Assembly (NCBI GenBank): GCA_034766995.1
Contig: CM068313.1
Coordinates: 28,539,325 to 28,603,324, forward strand
From: Acanthacorydalis orientalis
Lineage: Eukaryota > Arthropoda > Insecta > Megaloptera > Corydalidae
Direction of reading: 5' to 3'
Length of the DNA stretch: 64,000 nt
Positions within the stretch are counted from its first letter, which is position 1, and every line of letters begins with the position of its first letter. This document shows positions 15,918 through 28,930 of the stretch, one piece after another. The notes under the pieces are model-generated. The model did no database searches, was not told where the DNA came from, and worked only from the letters and a program-made list of their open reading frames with translations. The position numbers were made by a program, and so were the translations under genes.

Positions 15918-16317
15918 AAATTTTCACACACACCGTACGTATTTTTAATATTTCTTTAGTCTTCTAGTTGATTTATTAATAAATAATATTTAGAATAATC
16001 ATAATGTATATGATTAAATATTAAAAACCTATTGACAACTTAATGACGATAACTTTTTTGAGTCGTTATAATAGCTATTGAATAAAAAAAAATTGTACTG
16101 CATATTTTATAACTTCCACTGTATTTGTATATTTCATAAATCTCACTAAAATATCACATTTGCTGAATGCTTACATTGGGTATCATTTTCTTTATTTTAT
16201 TTTTCACCCTCAGCAATATTTTAACATTCGTTCGACGTTGTCTGTTTTTTTGCACAGTAGGTATTATAGCACCCCTTGATCTTTTGCTTTGTATCCTTAA
16301 CGTACTCACATATACGC

Positions 16318-16367
<50 letters not shown>

Positions 16368-16980
16368 TTCTAATCAGACGAATTTTGCTTTAAACCTCGC
16401 TCATTGAGTAATTCTGTTGAATTGTAGGTTCATCATTCGAAAAGAAAAAAAAAATACTATTCTGAGATCACAAACATATGATTACAGATTGTGTTATTTC
16501 TATTTTTTATTAAACTTATAAATATAAATTATTGTAACTCCCCTTTTATTACACTTTATAAGTTCATAATTCAATTTTCATGCATAATAGTTCAATTTTT
16601 AGGCATAATATTAATTGTATGTATTTTTTATAAGTAACAATGCTAATAAATAATAAAATATAATGAAATAATTAAAATTAGAAATGGTTATGTGTAACAA
16701 GTATTTATGTCAACTATTCTTATTTTAAAAATTAAAATGTTTGTAGTATATGTAAATTAATATAGAATAAACTATAAGTACATTTTTAATGTAGATAGTG
16801 AATACACATTTATGAAACATTTTTTTTTTTTATTAAAAATCATTAAATTCTATATTCCGTGATGCGAGACTGTTTCATTTGGACAATATGTAAAAATAAA
16901 ACCAACCAGTATCATTGCTTCTATTGGACGTTTCCTACGGATGTGACGACTCGCCACATAACAGACTCAAAGGAAATTAC

Positions 16981-16993
16981 GTTGCTTAGCAAC
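16981..16993. promoter_or_regulatory. RFX/X-box-like palindrome next to a CCAAT
   Basis: GTTGCTTAGCAAC is a perfect 13-base odd palindrome fitting the X-box pattern bound by RFX factors. It runs straight into CCAAT (16992-16996), an NF-Y-type box. No gene is recognisable downstream on either strand within several kilobases apart from the dead mariner, so function is unproven. Confidence 0.35.
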
Positions 16994-17295
16994 CAATTTG
17001 TCATAATATGTTTCTTCGAAATATTTAATAAAAGCATATCTTTTATAAAATAAAATATACATAGTGATTACTAAATAAGTCACGAAAAGCACGTTTGATA
17101 ACTAAAAAAGGCAATGTTGTGAATTTAAAAGGATACGGTAATATATTACTAATTGTGAAACTATCATTAATGAAATTAACGTATAAAGAACATTTAACGA
17201 GAATAAAAATTTTAGTATTTATTTTAATACAATGTGTGGTCAAGTTTAATGTGTAGGAAATACAAAATTACACATTGTAATGTGAAATCCGTATA

Positions 17296-18531
17296 AGAGG
17301 GCGGTTTGAAGAATAACTAGGTTCGATATTAGAGACAACAGTTTCAGTTTCAAAGTGTACTTTATTTTTCGAAATAATCCCCCCGAACTTAATTCACTTG
17401 CCCCAACGTTTCTCCAGCTTCCGCGATTCCCTTTTAGAAGTAGATTTCTTCGAGGTCCTCAAAATAGCCGTTTGCGGCCTCTGTCGCCTCCTCATTCGAC
17501 CCAAATCGCTTTCCATACAAGAAAATTTTAAGTTTCGGGAACAGATAAAAGACCGAGAAAGCCAAATCAAGCGAATACAGTCAATGTGGACTTCAAATTT
17601 CAATTCAGCCAATTTTTGCTGAGCGACAACGCTTGAATGAGTCGGTGGATATTGTTATGATAAAACAACACTTTCTCCTGACCATTCCTGGACATTTTCC
17701 ATGATCACTGCCTTCAATTCTTCTAAAATTGCTGCGTAGTATTGGCCATTAATTGTTTTTCCCTCCTGAAGATAGTACATCAAAATAATTCCTTTCGCAT
17801 CCCAGAAAACTGACGCCATTACCTTTCCAGCCGAGTGAATCATATTTACCTTCTTCAAAGCCGATTCACTGGATTCAGTCCACTGTTTTAATTCTAGTGT
17901 GTAATGATGAATCCAAGGCATAAGACGCCGTATGAAATCCACTGGATTCTTCTTAAATATTTCCAAGAAATCGGTTGATGTTCCCGTACGAACTTGTTTT
18001 TGTTCTGCAGTGAACAAACGCGGCACCCATCTTACGGTATGTTTTTTCATATACAAGTCATTATGCAAAATGAAATGCGTTCGCTCAGTTGTGATGCCTA
18101 TAATCCTCTTACTCCGCTCACTTGCACTGACCGGCCAGACAAAACCATATCGTGGCCTTTATCGATGATTTATGACGTGACAACTATTCTCGGGCTTCCT
18201 GAGTGTGGTGCACCTTTGAAGCTCGTTCTTTCACGTTTAAATTCATTGCCCCAAATTTGAACTATTTCGTAGGAAGGACAAGATTCGTCCAATGTAGGAA
18301 ATATCCTCTCATGGATATCTTCACTGTTATCCCTTCCAAAAAAAGAATTAAATCACACCTCGAATTCCAGTTTTATCCACAATTGTCAAACGAAGAATTA
18401 AATGTGGAATGACTTGCAACTTCACACGGATTACTAAAAGAGATGGAACTATATGAAAACATATACATCGCCCTTGCCCTCCCTCGCCATCGGAGAATAC
18501 ACGCACCATGTTACTGTTCAAATCGCCCTCG
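17296..18531 (-). mobile_element. Fossil mariner-family DNA transposon, about 1.24 kb
   Basis: The ends form an imperfect inverted repeat of about 30 bases: AGAGGGCGGTTTGAAGAATA at the left, and on the opposite strand CGAGGGCGATTTGAACAGTA at the right. Each is preceded by TA (17294-17295 and 18532-18533), the target dinucleotide of Tc1/mariner elements. The size is typical of mariner. Between the ends lies a decayed transposase on the minus strand. Base composition is clearly less AT-rich than the surroundings, consistent with horizontal arrival, as is common for mariner. The left and right repeats differ at several positions, so the copy is old. Confidence 0.9.
17389..18400 (-). pseudogene. 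Mariner transposase pseudogene
   Basis: Read on the minus strand, fragments in several frames line up in mariner order: EDIHERIFPTLDES and a FKRERTSF-type segment (about 18240-18330), the SGSPRIVVTS linker, MVLSGRSVQVS, KKHTVRWVPRLFTAEQK, a remnant ending WIHHYT, VFWDAKGIILMYYLQEGKTI, and near the end YFEDLEEIYF and ETLGQVN followed by a stop. At least three frameshifts and several in-frame stops break it. The stretch that should carry the first catalytic Asp before WIHH is deleted (RLMPWIHHY), and the second motif reads LFYHNN, with Asn where the D,D34D enzymes have Asp. The gene cannot encode an active transposase. Part of it remains open for 137 codons (17655-18068), which could be mistaken for a gene. 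Confidence 0.92.
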
Positions 18532-20445
18532 TATTCTAAATATATTTAATAAAAAGATTCTATGAGCAGCGTTTTAAGCCTGTAATTTAATGTTGATTTG
18601 CATTTCACATTTTTTATAATTTAATAACACTAATGCTTTAATAAATTCAATTCTTAGAAAAAATCCTTGTATTTAAATCATTCCTAAACATATAAAATAA
18701 TTTAAAAACAGCAGATAAATTTACGTTAATAGAAAAAAGTCTGCTTAGATTTTTTAGGATTAATTTCATTATAAAATAAAAACGTTAATAAAACTTATTA
18801 TATACGAGTATATAAGAAAAAAAACATCTTTATTATTTATATTTCAGTTCATATAACGCATAAAATTTATTATTTTTTTTCTTCATTTAACTAATTTAAA
18901 GCATTATTAAACAAAAAATTCATTTACAATTAAAATAAATATGCACGGAATTAATTTTTGTATATTCTGTAAAATATTGCACGTTACACAAAAAAATCAT
19001 TGTACAAAAATAAGTTCACTCACAACAATATTTACATTCTACTCATAGATTTGATCTTGACCTGCGAAAATACATGCACTTTCTTTTTACACATTTAATT
19101 CTCCAATAACTTCTGATAATAAATATACAAATACAGTGTAAGTTGTTAAATATATAGAATTTATATACAGAATATGTAAAATTTACTATTTGATTTAGTT
19201 TCGACATTCAATTATAAAATGAGTGTCATTAACGTAAACCGTAAATTGTTTCATGTAAAACCTGTTTTAATTTTTTTTAGTAAATTTATTTACTTATTTA
19301 TTTTTTAACTCAATTGCTAATTAATCGACATTTTGCCTGGTTTTACGTACTTTTTGTTCTGAAGCACATTAAAACTTGTTATAATCAAATAAAAAAATGT
19401 TAATTACCACTGAAATTTAGTTTTATTGCTTCAAGTATAATTGATTATATAATAGTCAATTATATTAAAAAAAAACATTAACTTGATTATTTTTATATGT
19501 CAAATTAACATTTCTAATTTTATTTCAGATAAAAATACGCAGTTTCCCAAAATCAATAAATATTATAAAAAGCATAAAACTACTATGAAAAGCATGGACT
19601 GACATTTATTCATGATTTTTAAAATTATTTGAGAAATAATTTTGTCATTAAAAATCTAATTTTAAAAATATTAAAATATTAAATTTTTACCATCATTATT
19701 GTTTTCAAAAAATAACTTTTTTGTTTTGTGTAACAATTTCAATCATTTTGTGTTACAATTACATTTTCGACCTTTTTTTCAATGAGTATGTGGAACTGCG
19801 ATATATTTTAGATTAATAACAAATCAATTAATTAAAAAATATATACTGTAGTAGCGCCTGTTGTTTAAAAAATTTTAAGGTTCAAACATATTTAATATTT
19901 ACTTTATATATGACTTCTTCAAATGTCTATCTTATTATAAATAAAAATAAATGTTATTACAAATTTAACTATAGCATAGAAATATTTAAATTAATCGTGC
20001 AATTCCATTTTATCACTTCAATTTGTTAATCAGTGTTTTATAAATACTAATATATCTATTATATATTATTTTTCAATAATATACATGTTTTTTTACCTAA
20101 TCACATAATAATTATTGACAGTTTTGAAATAACCTAAATAAAAATAAACTTTGAATCATTCTTTTTAATGTTTCAAATGAAATTTTGTATAATTCAAATC
20201 ATTAACAACGTGTATGAATGTGTATTATATATATATAAATATATATATGTATATATATATATATTCATATACATATAAACATTTTTTCAGTGTTATCTTC
20301 ACTGTAGCAATTTAAATAATATTTATTTTCTCATGTTATTTCAGATAAACTGTTATTGTATGTATACACACATATCAATAAATATTTATTTTAGGAACTG
20401 TCTGTTAGTGACTCAATAAAACTAGTTTAAATGTTTGTATGTTTA

Positions 20446-20511
<66 letters not shown>

Positions 20512-21561
20512 CGGGAATGTGATATTTCTTATAGAATTTTTATTTTACTTTTTTTTGCATTTGAAAAATTGTATTGTCGAAAAAAGTATTTATTATATCT
20601 AAAAGCAATATTTGTTTAAATTGTAATATTTTATATACTAATAAAATTACAACCAGTACATAATTTAATTAAATATAAATTATATAATTACTGAAAAGTT
20701 AAAAAATATCAAAAATTAATATTATACTTATATCTAAAATGTGTTTCTACCAAAGTACTTAAAACTTTGTTTCATCACTTCGTATTAAAAACATACATAG
20801 ATTGTTGACATGTGACAAAATAATTCATTGATGAGACATGAACTCGCAGTATCACAACTTCCGTATTTAGACACATGAGTGCCACATGTACATACCAAAG
20901 ATTTTTAAAGATGTGTAACTTAGTTTCTTCTAGTCTTTATGTTTTATTTTTAGTTACTAATTCCATCCATATTGAATGATTTTTTATACAGACATTTTAA
21001 TGTGTACCTCTTCGATAATTTCAAATTATATTGCTATTTAAAAACATATGTAAAACAGACTTTATTATTAATTTTATAATTAAAATTTCGAATTTAATTT
21101 TAACGTATCGACATTAATTATATAATTATCTACACAAATTGTGAACGAAAAATTTAACAATTTTTATAAATATAAAAAGTTATATAAATTTAATAAATAA
21201 TAACTTTTATAAATAATTACACAAAAAATATTTAGTAATATAATGTATACTTTACTATATTTATCGATCCACTCTAACTTAATTGCTTTTCTCGACGAAG
21301 CGAAAAATTGAGTACTTCAAAAATCATCGTTGCTGATCTATTCACTTAAAAGTTTACATTGTCGCATATTTCATCTGCATTGCAAACATTCTCTCTTTGT
21401 CACCTTATTTACTTATATTTAAATCTTCGCTTGTCACCTGTCGTCTGCTTCCTTCCTCTCGACTAAAATCAACCAAATAAATAACTACATTTAATAATAA
21501 AATAAACAGTTTAGAGTATAAATCAAAAATAAAATCCCCATTGGATTTTTTTTCAAATGTA

Positions 21562-21612
<51 letters not shown>

Positions 21613-22711
21613 ACTAGATATATAATAAAAACGATAATATTAAATTAAAACGTATACAAATTTTTGAACATCATAAGCGTTGATTTTATTTTGTGGAAAA
21701 AAGACTCATTTCAAAATGTTTCTTGCTATAATATTAAATAAAAAAGTAAAATAAATAATTATACATATTTTAATTCGTTTTAAATATTTTAATTCTTTTA
21801 TATATTTTGTATTTCATTTATTGTTATTATTATTAGTACCAGTTTTTTATTTCTGATTTTATTAAAAATTAAAATTTGATCTAAAATTCAATATCAAACC
21901 AATAATACAGTGTGACAGCATTTTAATTTTATTTTGAATACTATATTTTTGTTTTATAGATATATTCATTGTAAATAATTACGATAAGAAAAATATTTGA
22001 TTTTAATATAGCCATTTATTAATTTCACTTGATAATATGTTTACTTACAAAAGAACTTAAAAAATGTAACTTATAAATTGGCACAATAAGATTTATTATT
22101 AGAATATAAATATAAGATTTAAATAAGCATTATGATTATATATATATGTCAAAACAAAAAAATATATATAATAGAATACGAACCACGTACTTACATCTTA
22201 TTAATTTAAAAATATACTCATAAACACGTTTATTTATTGTTTTTGGTATATAAATTACGCTTATTCATATGCATTTTTATTATTTAAAAGTAGGACTGTA
22301 ATTCATATAGCTTTATATTAAGTGATAAACCGCATAAATAAGTTCATTTTTAATAATCAAACAACCAGCTTTTACCAACCTAAGATGTCGAATATGAAAT
22401 GCATGAGAGTAACATGTTCAGTGCAATGAAAAATGAATTGGTTGTTTGTCTATTGTGTTCCCAGAGACTACAGGTGTGACTATTATATATTGAACCCTCC
22501 ATTTAAAATGCTTTAAGAAATACGATATCTTTTAAGATTTTCTTTTATTTTTCAGAGTCGATGTTCAAAGCATTTTTGTTGCAGTAGATAAATATAAATA
22601 GAATAAAGATTTTAATTCTGGTATTGCTTTAGTTAAAAAACAAATTAAAAGAAACCCCAGTGATATATAATACTTTATGTCCGTACAGTCAGTGTATTAT
22701 ATATGTATGTA

Positions 22712-22761
<50 letters not shown>

Positions 22762-23546
22762 GCATACATACATTATTGATTTGAATGATTGTAATACAAG
22801 AACGGAAAAATATTAGATTTTTCAAAAGTGCTGAAGTAAAAATTATGCAGAATGTAAATATATTTTTTGAAAAAAATATGTTCTTATAATTGATACAATC
22901 TATTAGTTTTAAAACTTGTATTATACCAGAGCTTCACAACCTCTTAATTCATTCACATTATATTATTTATACATTACATTAAAAATTTAGAGAGCATCTA
23001 TATAATGGGAAAAATATTACATTTTTTTAATATTATATAATTATGAAAATGAAAAAAACGTTTAACATAGTCGTGAACGTCTAACATATTGTTAAATATA
23101 AAATTTATATAAATTTTCCAAGTACATGCTCAAATTTTTTTAAAGGATTATAAAAATGTACTAATTTTTTATCTCTATAAAAGTATTATAACCATTAATA
23201 TCTCACTGTGCATTTGTTATACAACTATATGTTACATATTGAAAACATTACGAATAATTCTAATAGGTCTATAATGTTTGTTATAATGTATGTTCTATAA
23301 TGTTATTAAAGTTCTATAATGTTTGTTATTACGATTTGTTTTTAAATTACTGATAATTCAAATGACCGATATGGTTAATACATTAATGAAGTTAATTTAG
23401 AACTATTAGTATATTTAAAGATATTGATGGACATCTAAATAAAATTAGTTAAAACAAAATTTGAAATTTCTAAAAGCGAAAATTACGAATTATGAAGACT
23501 ATGCCAAGAGAATTCACAGTAGATTTGAAAAATAAAAGTCGTATTA

Positions 23547-23597
<51 letters not shown>

Positions 23598-25032
23598 TAT
23601 TGAGAAAAATATGTCAGTTACAATATTTTATACATAGGCGACAATTATAGTGTTCTTAATTCATCTGTATTTTAATAAATGATAACAATATAACACAATG
23701 AATAAATATTTTTTCTTATACGAGTTTAGAAAACACTATTAGTATAGAGACATGTACATGTACAGTATGAGACATGTTCTCGTATTCGAGTTTAGAAAAC
23801 ACTATTAGTATAGAGACATGTACATAAAATATATTTGGTTCGAAAAAATATTAATTAAAATTAATAAACACATAATGAGCACAAGTGCATATCTGCAATG
23901 CATAAACTCTGCTGACATATATTTCAAGAAAAGCGTTTAATTTTAAACGTGTGTTATTATTATCGTGAAGAAGATAATTCTTCAAATCAAATCCAAGGTG
24001 ATCAACTCGAACGGGTCCAACGCACTCTCCCATAATGTCTCGATTGCTGCAGACAGGCCTAGATCGCGGTGTTACGTCACGTAATGCGGTAAAATATTTA
24101 CTAATATGGTCACCTGCCATGAACGTTGGATACAGTAGTGTGTAGTACGTAATAAACAAACAAATATTATGCAAAAGCTTAGGGCACAATACTTTTCTCA
24201 TGTGATTTGATATCGACATCATTATACAATTTCTAAAATGAAAATTAATATAAAAAAACTCATTTGGCTACCATACTTGTCAAGTGTTTAAATTGAAACA
24301 AAATACTTTAAAATTGTAATTTAAATTGAATTAAACATTTTCGAAAGAGCAATCTAAAACAATTTAAGATCACAAATAATGCATAGAGGCATTACCAAAT
24401 CGTTTATAATTATATAAATCAAAACCATTGTTTTCCAATCCAAATAATTATTACATTTCCAAAAGTTTTTATTAGTGTTTAAATTTTATATGTACTTCTT
24501 ATTTTGTAAATCGATTACTTTCATTTTTTTATTCTGTAATCAAATATACAACATAAATTTCAACAATGATCTATATTCAAATATATTCAGTAAAAAAAAT
24601 GTTATACTTGCAATTTTTCTAATAGAATATTTAAATTATTGTTTTCAACTCTTTTTCTTCTATGCATTCAAATTTCAAAAATCTAATTATTTTTGCAAAA
24701 TATTAAATAGTAATACATGAAACCCGATCTTTGATTTTGTTGTGTAATAAAATCCGATAATAAAGAATATGAAAAAGAATGTGACAAAGAATAGTGTTTG
24801 TACTTTTTTAATATAGGGCAGCCTGCTCTTTCATCGTACAAGTAATATAGTCACGATTAATAATATTAGAGCGTATTTTGAATAAAATATCAAGTATAAT
24901 TTTTGAAAAAAATCCAAAAGTTATAAGTAGATTATTTTTATTATAATCATACTTAATGATTTTCTCAACCAATTACACACATTTATCATATACTTTTTCA
25001 TATTAAATAAAGAAATTTAAATAATTGAAGAC

Positions 25033-25087
<55 letters not shown>

Positions 25088-26245
25088 GTGTGTGTGTGTG
25101 TTGTCGGCAAAGTCCGACTTTGACTAGTCTATATATATTAAATAGATAGTCTGATCGGATAGTCTGATTTAGAAAATTAAAATTAAATCACCCTCACCTT
25201 CATCCTAACCTTCACCCTTTTTTGACCCTGCCAAGCGCAGGTATATAGCCCCTAGTAGAGATTCTACTATGGATTTTAACTGACGGCGGCCGGACAAAGT
25301 CGGACTTTGCCTATACATATATATACAATATTTTTTATCGTTTGCTTTTTTACATTTGTTTTTGTTAATAATTAATTATTTATTCTATTATTACACTATT
25401 TACTTTTTTCAGTAAAATACTAAAAGTATTGGCTGAGTAAAGTTTTTTTTTCAATATGATTTCATTAAAATGATAAACATTGTAAAAAATGGAACCAATG
25501 TAAACTTTCTAAACAACCTAACATGCTCGGTTTATCTTAATTAAAGTTTTCAAAATTCTCTAAAATAATCACCTAATGCAAATGCGTTTATGGATTAAAC
25601 TGTATAAAACAGCTTGCTCTATATCAAATACCCTTTGTATATAAATCGGTTAATTGTCCTTTTGTTTAAGCCAGCAGTTTGTAAGTTCTGGTAGGTAAGT
25701 AAGATATTAAAAAGATAATATTGGGTTTTTTACTGTTTTTTCGAATGTTTTATATCAACAATAGTGAAATGTTTCTAGTTATTATTTTTCATTATAATTA
25801 AATTGTTTTTTTTTATTCGCATGTTTGTGGAAACGAATGTGAAGTTTAAATTATTTAATACTTGCCGAAAAAGTTATATGTTGATTCAAGTATATGGTAT
25901 AATTAAAAAGGTCTTTATGAACATTTATTTCTATTCATCCATTTGCAATTGTTAGTATTTTTAATTACTATTTTGGAATTTATAATGAAAATTAATTTTT
26001 GTATGTACTGTTACCAAATCAGTATTCAAACTTAAACAGATGTACATGGCGGTATGAATATCATAATGTTGATATTTTAACTCTATAATAGCAATCATTT
26101 TTTGATTAATAAATTCTCTCTTAAATATAAATGTTTTTTTTTCGTTAATAATGTACTTTAGTAAAGTAAACTGAATACAATAAAACGTATAGTGAATCAA
26201 CACATTTAAGTATATTTTTTTGTATTTTTAATTTTATATATTTTT

Positions 26246-26301
<56 letters not shown>

Positions 26302-26950
26302 GTATGTATGTATAGATACATTTACAGCGAGACAAAATAACTGAGGGTGACAGATAAAATTTTTCATTAATATACTCAAAATTTATTTAACCTTATATAA
26401 CCATTACTAAATTGCCCATTGACAATCAACAATTTAACAAAAAATTTGACACTAATCATTTTCATTTTTTTACTCTAAATCACCACATTAATACGTGTTG
26501 TATATTTTTAATGTATTAATATGTTTTATACATATTTAATGTTTTAATCATAATTTTTCAATAATTGCCTTCAACTCGATTATTATGAATTTTGAAAAAA
26601 TCTAAACATTAAAGAGAATTGAAACGGTGTTCTTGAACATCATAGTTTTATCAATTTAAACGGTCATTTTTACATGAGCAATTTACTTGCAGCAAATAAT
26701 TTCATCCACTAAACTGCAAATTAAACTAAAACTACACCTTTGCGGCAACAAAAAACTAAGAAAGACACACCTGCAGTTTGTTTTATTAATAGTTTTTTTA
26801 TTTTTTTATATGTTAACTTATGTATAAGGCTGCTAACTAAAGTAAATGGCGCTAGTAATTTTTATGGACATTCGAAAATAAATATAAATATTTATATTAT
26901 ATATTTACTCACAGATTTCAAGAAAGCTCTATAATTAGTATAAAAGAAGC

Positions 26951-27028
<78 letters not shown>

Positions 27029-27374
27029 TTTTCGACTAATCCAATCTCTAGCCCAATTTATTTTTTACTTTTTTCGTTTCTTTTATTCGCATAATAATGC
27101 GCTTATAATAATATTAACATTAACACAAATAATTTCTATTCGGAGCCATTTTTGATTGTATAAAATTAACTACACTTGCTAATATATGAACAAAACTCAT
27201 GGCGACAGTATAATGATGGAAAATATTTTCTGTAAATAAACTTTTCATATGTATATGTCGCTCAAACTGAATTTATACACAAATTATGAGTTTAATATAA
27301 TTGTTGCAAACGGTAAACAAAAAATTAAAAAAACTGCACATTAAATCATTTTAACTCCCACTGTATATTATACG

Positions 27375-27419
<45 letters not shown>

Positions 27420-27715
27420 GTATTAAAAGATTTGAACATTAAAAACCTTTCTTCTTTGCATGGATACTTTTAATTTATAATATCTTACAAAACATAAAAT
27501 GAAAAAAATATATAATAAAATACACATTTGTGTTCAAAACAATTATTCAATTTATATTCTATATTTTCAACATTTTTTTTAAATAAATTCTGACAAATAA
27601 AAAATAATTCATTACATTAATGTAGATTATATTATTATATAATTAAGATAAGTATTTTGAAATTAACGTATAATTTTTAACACAAAAACTGTGTGTGTGT
27701 GTATGTATGTATATA

Positions 27716-27765
<50 letters not shown>

Positions 27766-27928
27766 TTCAGTCAAACTATTGCAAGAACTTGAAAAAATAA
27801 AATATTAATTTAATTAACAGTTCTATAGAACAGTATTAAAACAACTATTAAATTTGCGGTTTCCTAATTATACAATTTTTATTACAAAGAATGAATGTAA
27901 AAAGATGAATGAAAGAATAATATTTTAA

Positions 27929-27991
<63 letters not shown>

Positions 27992-28542
27992 ACATGCATG
28001 AAATGTTAGAATACATTTTACGACTCATATATTTAAAGGCTAAATTTCGTAAAAGAAAGGGTATATACATATAGATGTGTTTGTGTGTGTATGTATATAT
28101 ATATATATATATACACATTATTGTTTTATAATTGATTTTGCAAAAGTGTACTATCTTAAAAACACCATTATGTTTTTTGTTAATATACAGACCAATTGAA
28201 ACATATTTTTTTTAAAAAATCATTTTTAAGTTACACGTTTGGGCTCATTTATACATACTTTTCTAGACAGCGTAATTTACAATTTAATTTATAGAATATC
28301 GCATCACAGTCAGTATTTATTTGTTGTTTATTATTATTCTTATATAATTATACATTTTCTGATATGATTGTCATTTATTTATTTTTTTTTATCATTATCA
28401 TTGTATTATTATATCTTATTTGTAAAATATGTTTCGTGAATATTGAATTGTTGTTTTATGCAATTTATGCATTCTGCCTTTTAATATCCGGCCCATTTGA
28501 TGGATATATTATTTTTTACTTTTTGCATATTATTTATGTTCG

Positions 28543-28588
<46 letters not shown>

Positions 28589-28930
28589 GATAAATGTAAA
28601 TAGGGTAAAAGAAACAGCTCTATATATTTATGTTTCGTATAAATGTAGGTGAGTAATGTTGAGTAGTTTATATTTTCAATAATGAAATTAAAACTGCATG
28701 ATAATTATTTCACATGTTTTGCAACTCAACGAACACGTTTAGAAAAATAAATATTATATATCAATATTAATAAAACGGAATTTAATTAAACTCTAATATT
28801 TTGCATGAATGCAATAACTATTTTAAGAGTATTTTTGAATAGAATGTAGTTATTTTATTATTTCTGCTATACAAATTAATACAAAATATGTAAAACATTC
28901 AAAGATTAATCTAAAGGATTTAATTTTCAG
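18532..28930. other. Gene-free AT-rich region upstream of the first visible unc-76 exon
   Basis: This could be intron of unc-76 or intergenic DNA. Arrays of (TA)n lie at about 20447-20508, 21565-21607, 22718-22757, 23551-23594, 25036-25085, 26257-26299, 26953-27024, 27378-27417, 27713-27761, 27932-27988 and 28548-28585. Also present are the inverted-repeat element at 25106-25311, a short direct duplication at 23721-23824, and a minus-strand open frame of 123 codons at 23851-24222. I searched by eye for N-terminal FEZ exons and did not find them. Confidence 0.55.
25106..25311. mobile_element. Short inverted-repeat element (MITE candidate)
   Basis: A perfect 17-base terminal inverted repeat, GGCAAAGTCCGACTTTG at 25106-25122 and its reverse complement at 25295-25311, bounds about 206 bases of GC-richer DNA in an AT-rich neighbourhood. 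Each arm is itself an odd palindrome (AAAGTC-C-GACTTT). Inside are an 11-base direct repeat GATAGTCTGAT (25145-25155 and 25158-25168) and a perfect 7-bp hairpin TAGTAGA-gat-TCTACTA (25253-25269). No open reading frame is present. A clear target duplication was not found; the left side is next to a (TA)n/(TG)n array. The superfamily is unknown. Confidence 0.55.

Larger units (their letters stand above)
5677..17295. other. Gene-free AT-rich region with many (TA)n arrays
   Basis: No gene is supported. (TA)n arrays lie at about 5731-5826, 8438-8480, 8663-8729, 8927-8973, 9951-9986, 10123-10191, 10735-10779, 10988-11010, 11590-11621, 12618-12645, 13517-13541, 14989-15028, 15871-15914 and 16321-16363. 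A (CA)n/(TG)n palindromic stretch is at 11551-11590, and a strong short hairpin at 13073-13099. An RFX-like palindrome sits at 16981-16993. Confidence 0.6.

Noticed and set aside
17398..18412. Plus-strand open frames of 60-88 codons in the 17.4-18.4 kb region
   Set aside because: They are antisense shadows of the decayed mariner transposase, which reads on the minus strand.
22358..22450. CAAACAACC / GGTTGTTTG arms about 80 bases apart as a microRNA precursor
   Set aside because: Only about nine bases pair at the base of the stem. The interior does not continue the helix.
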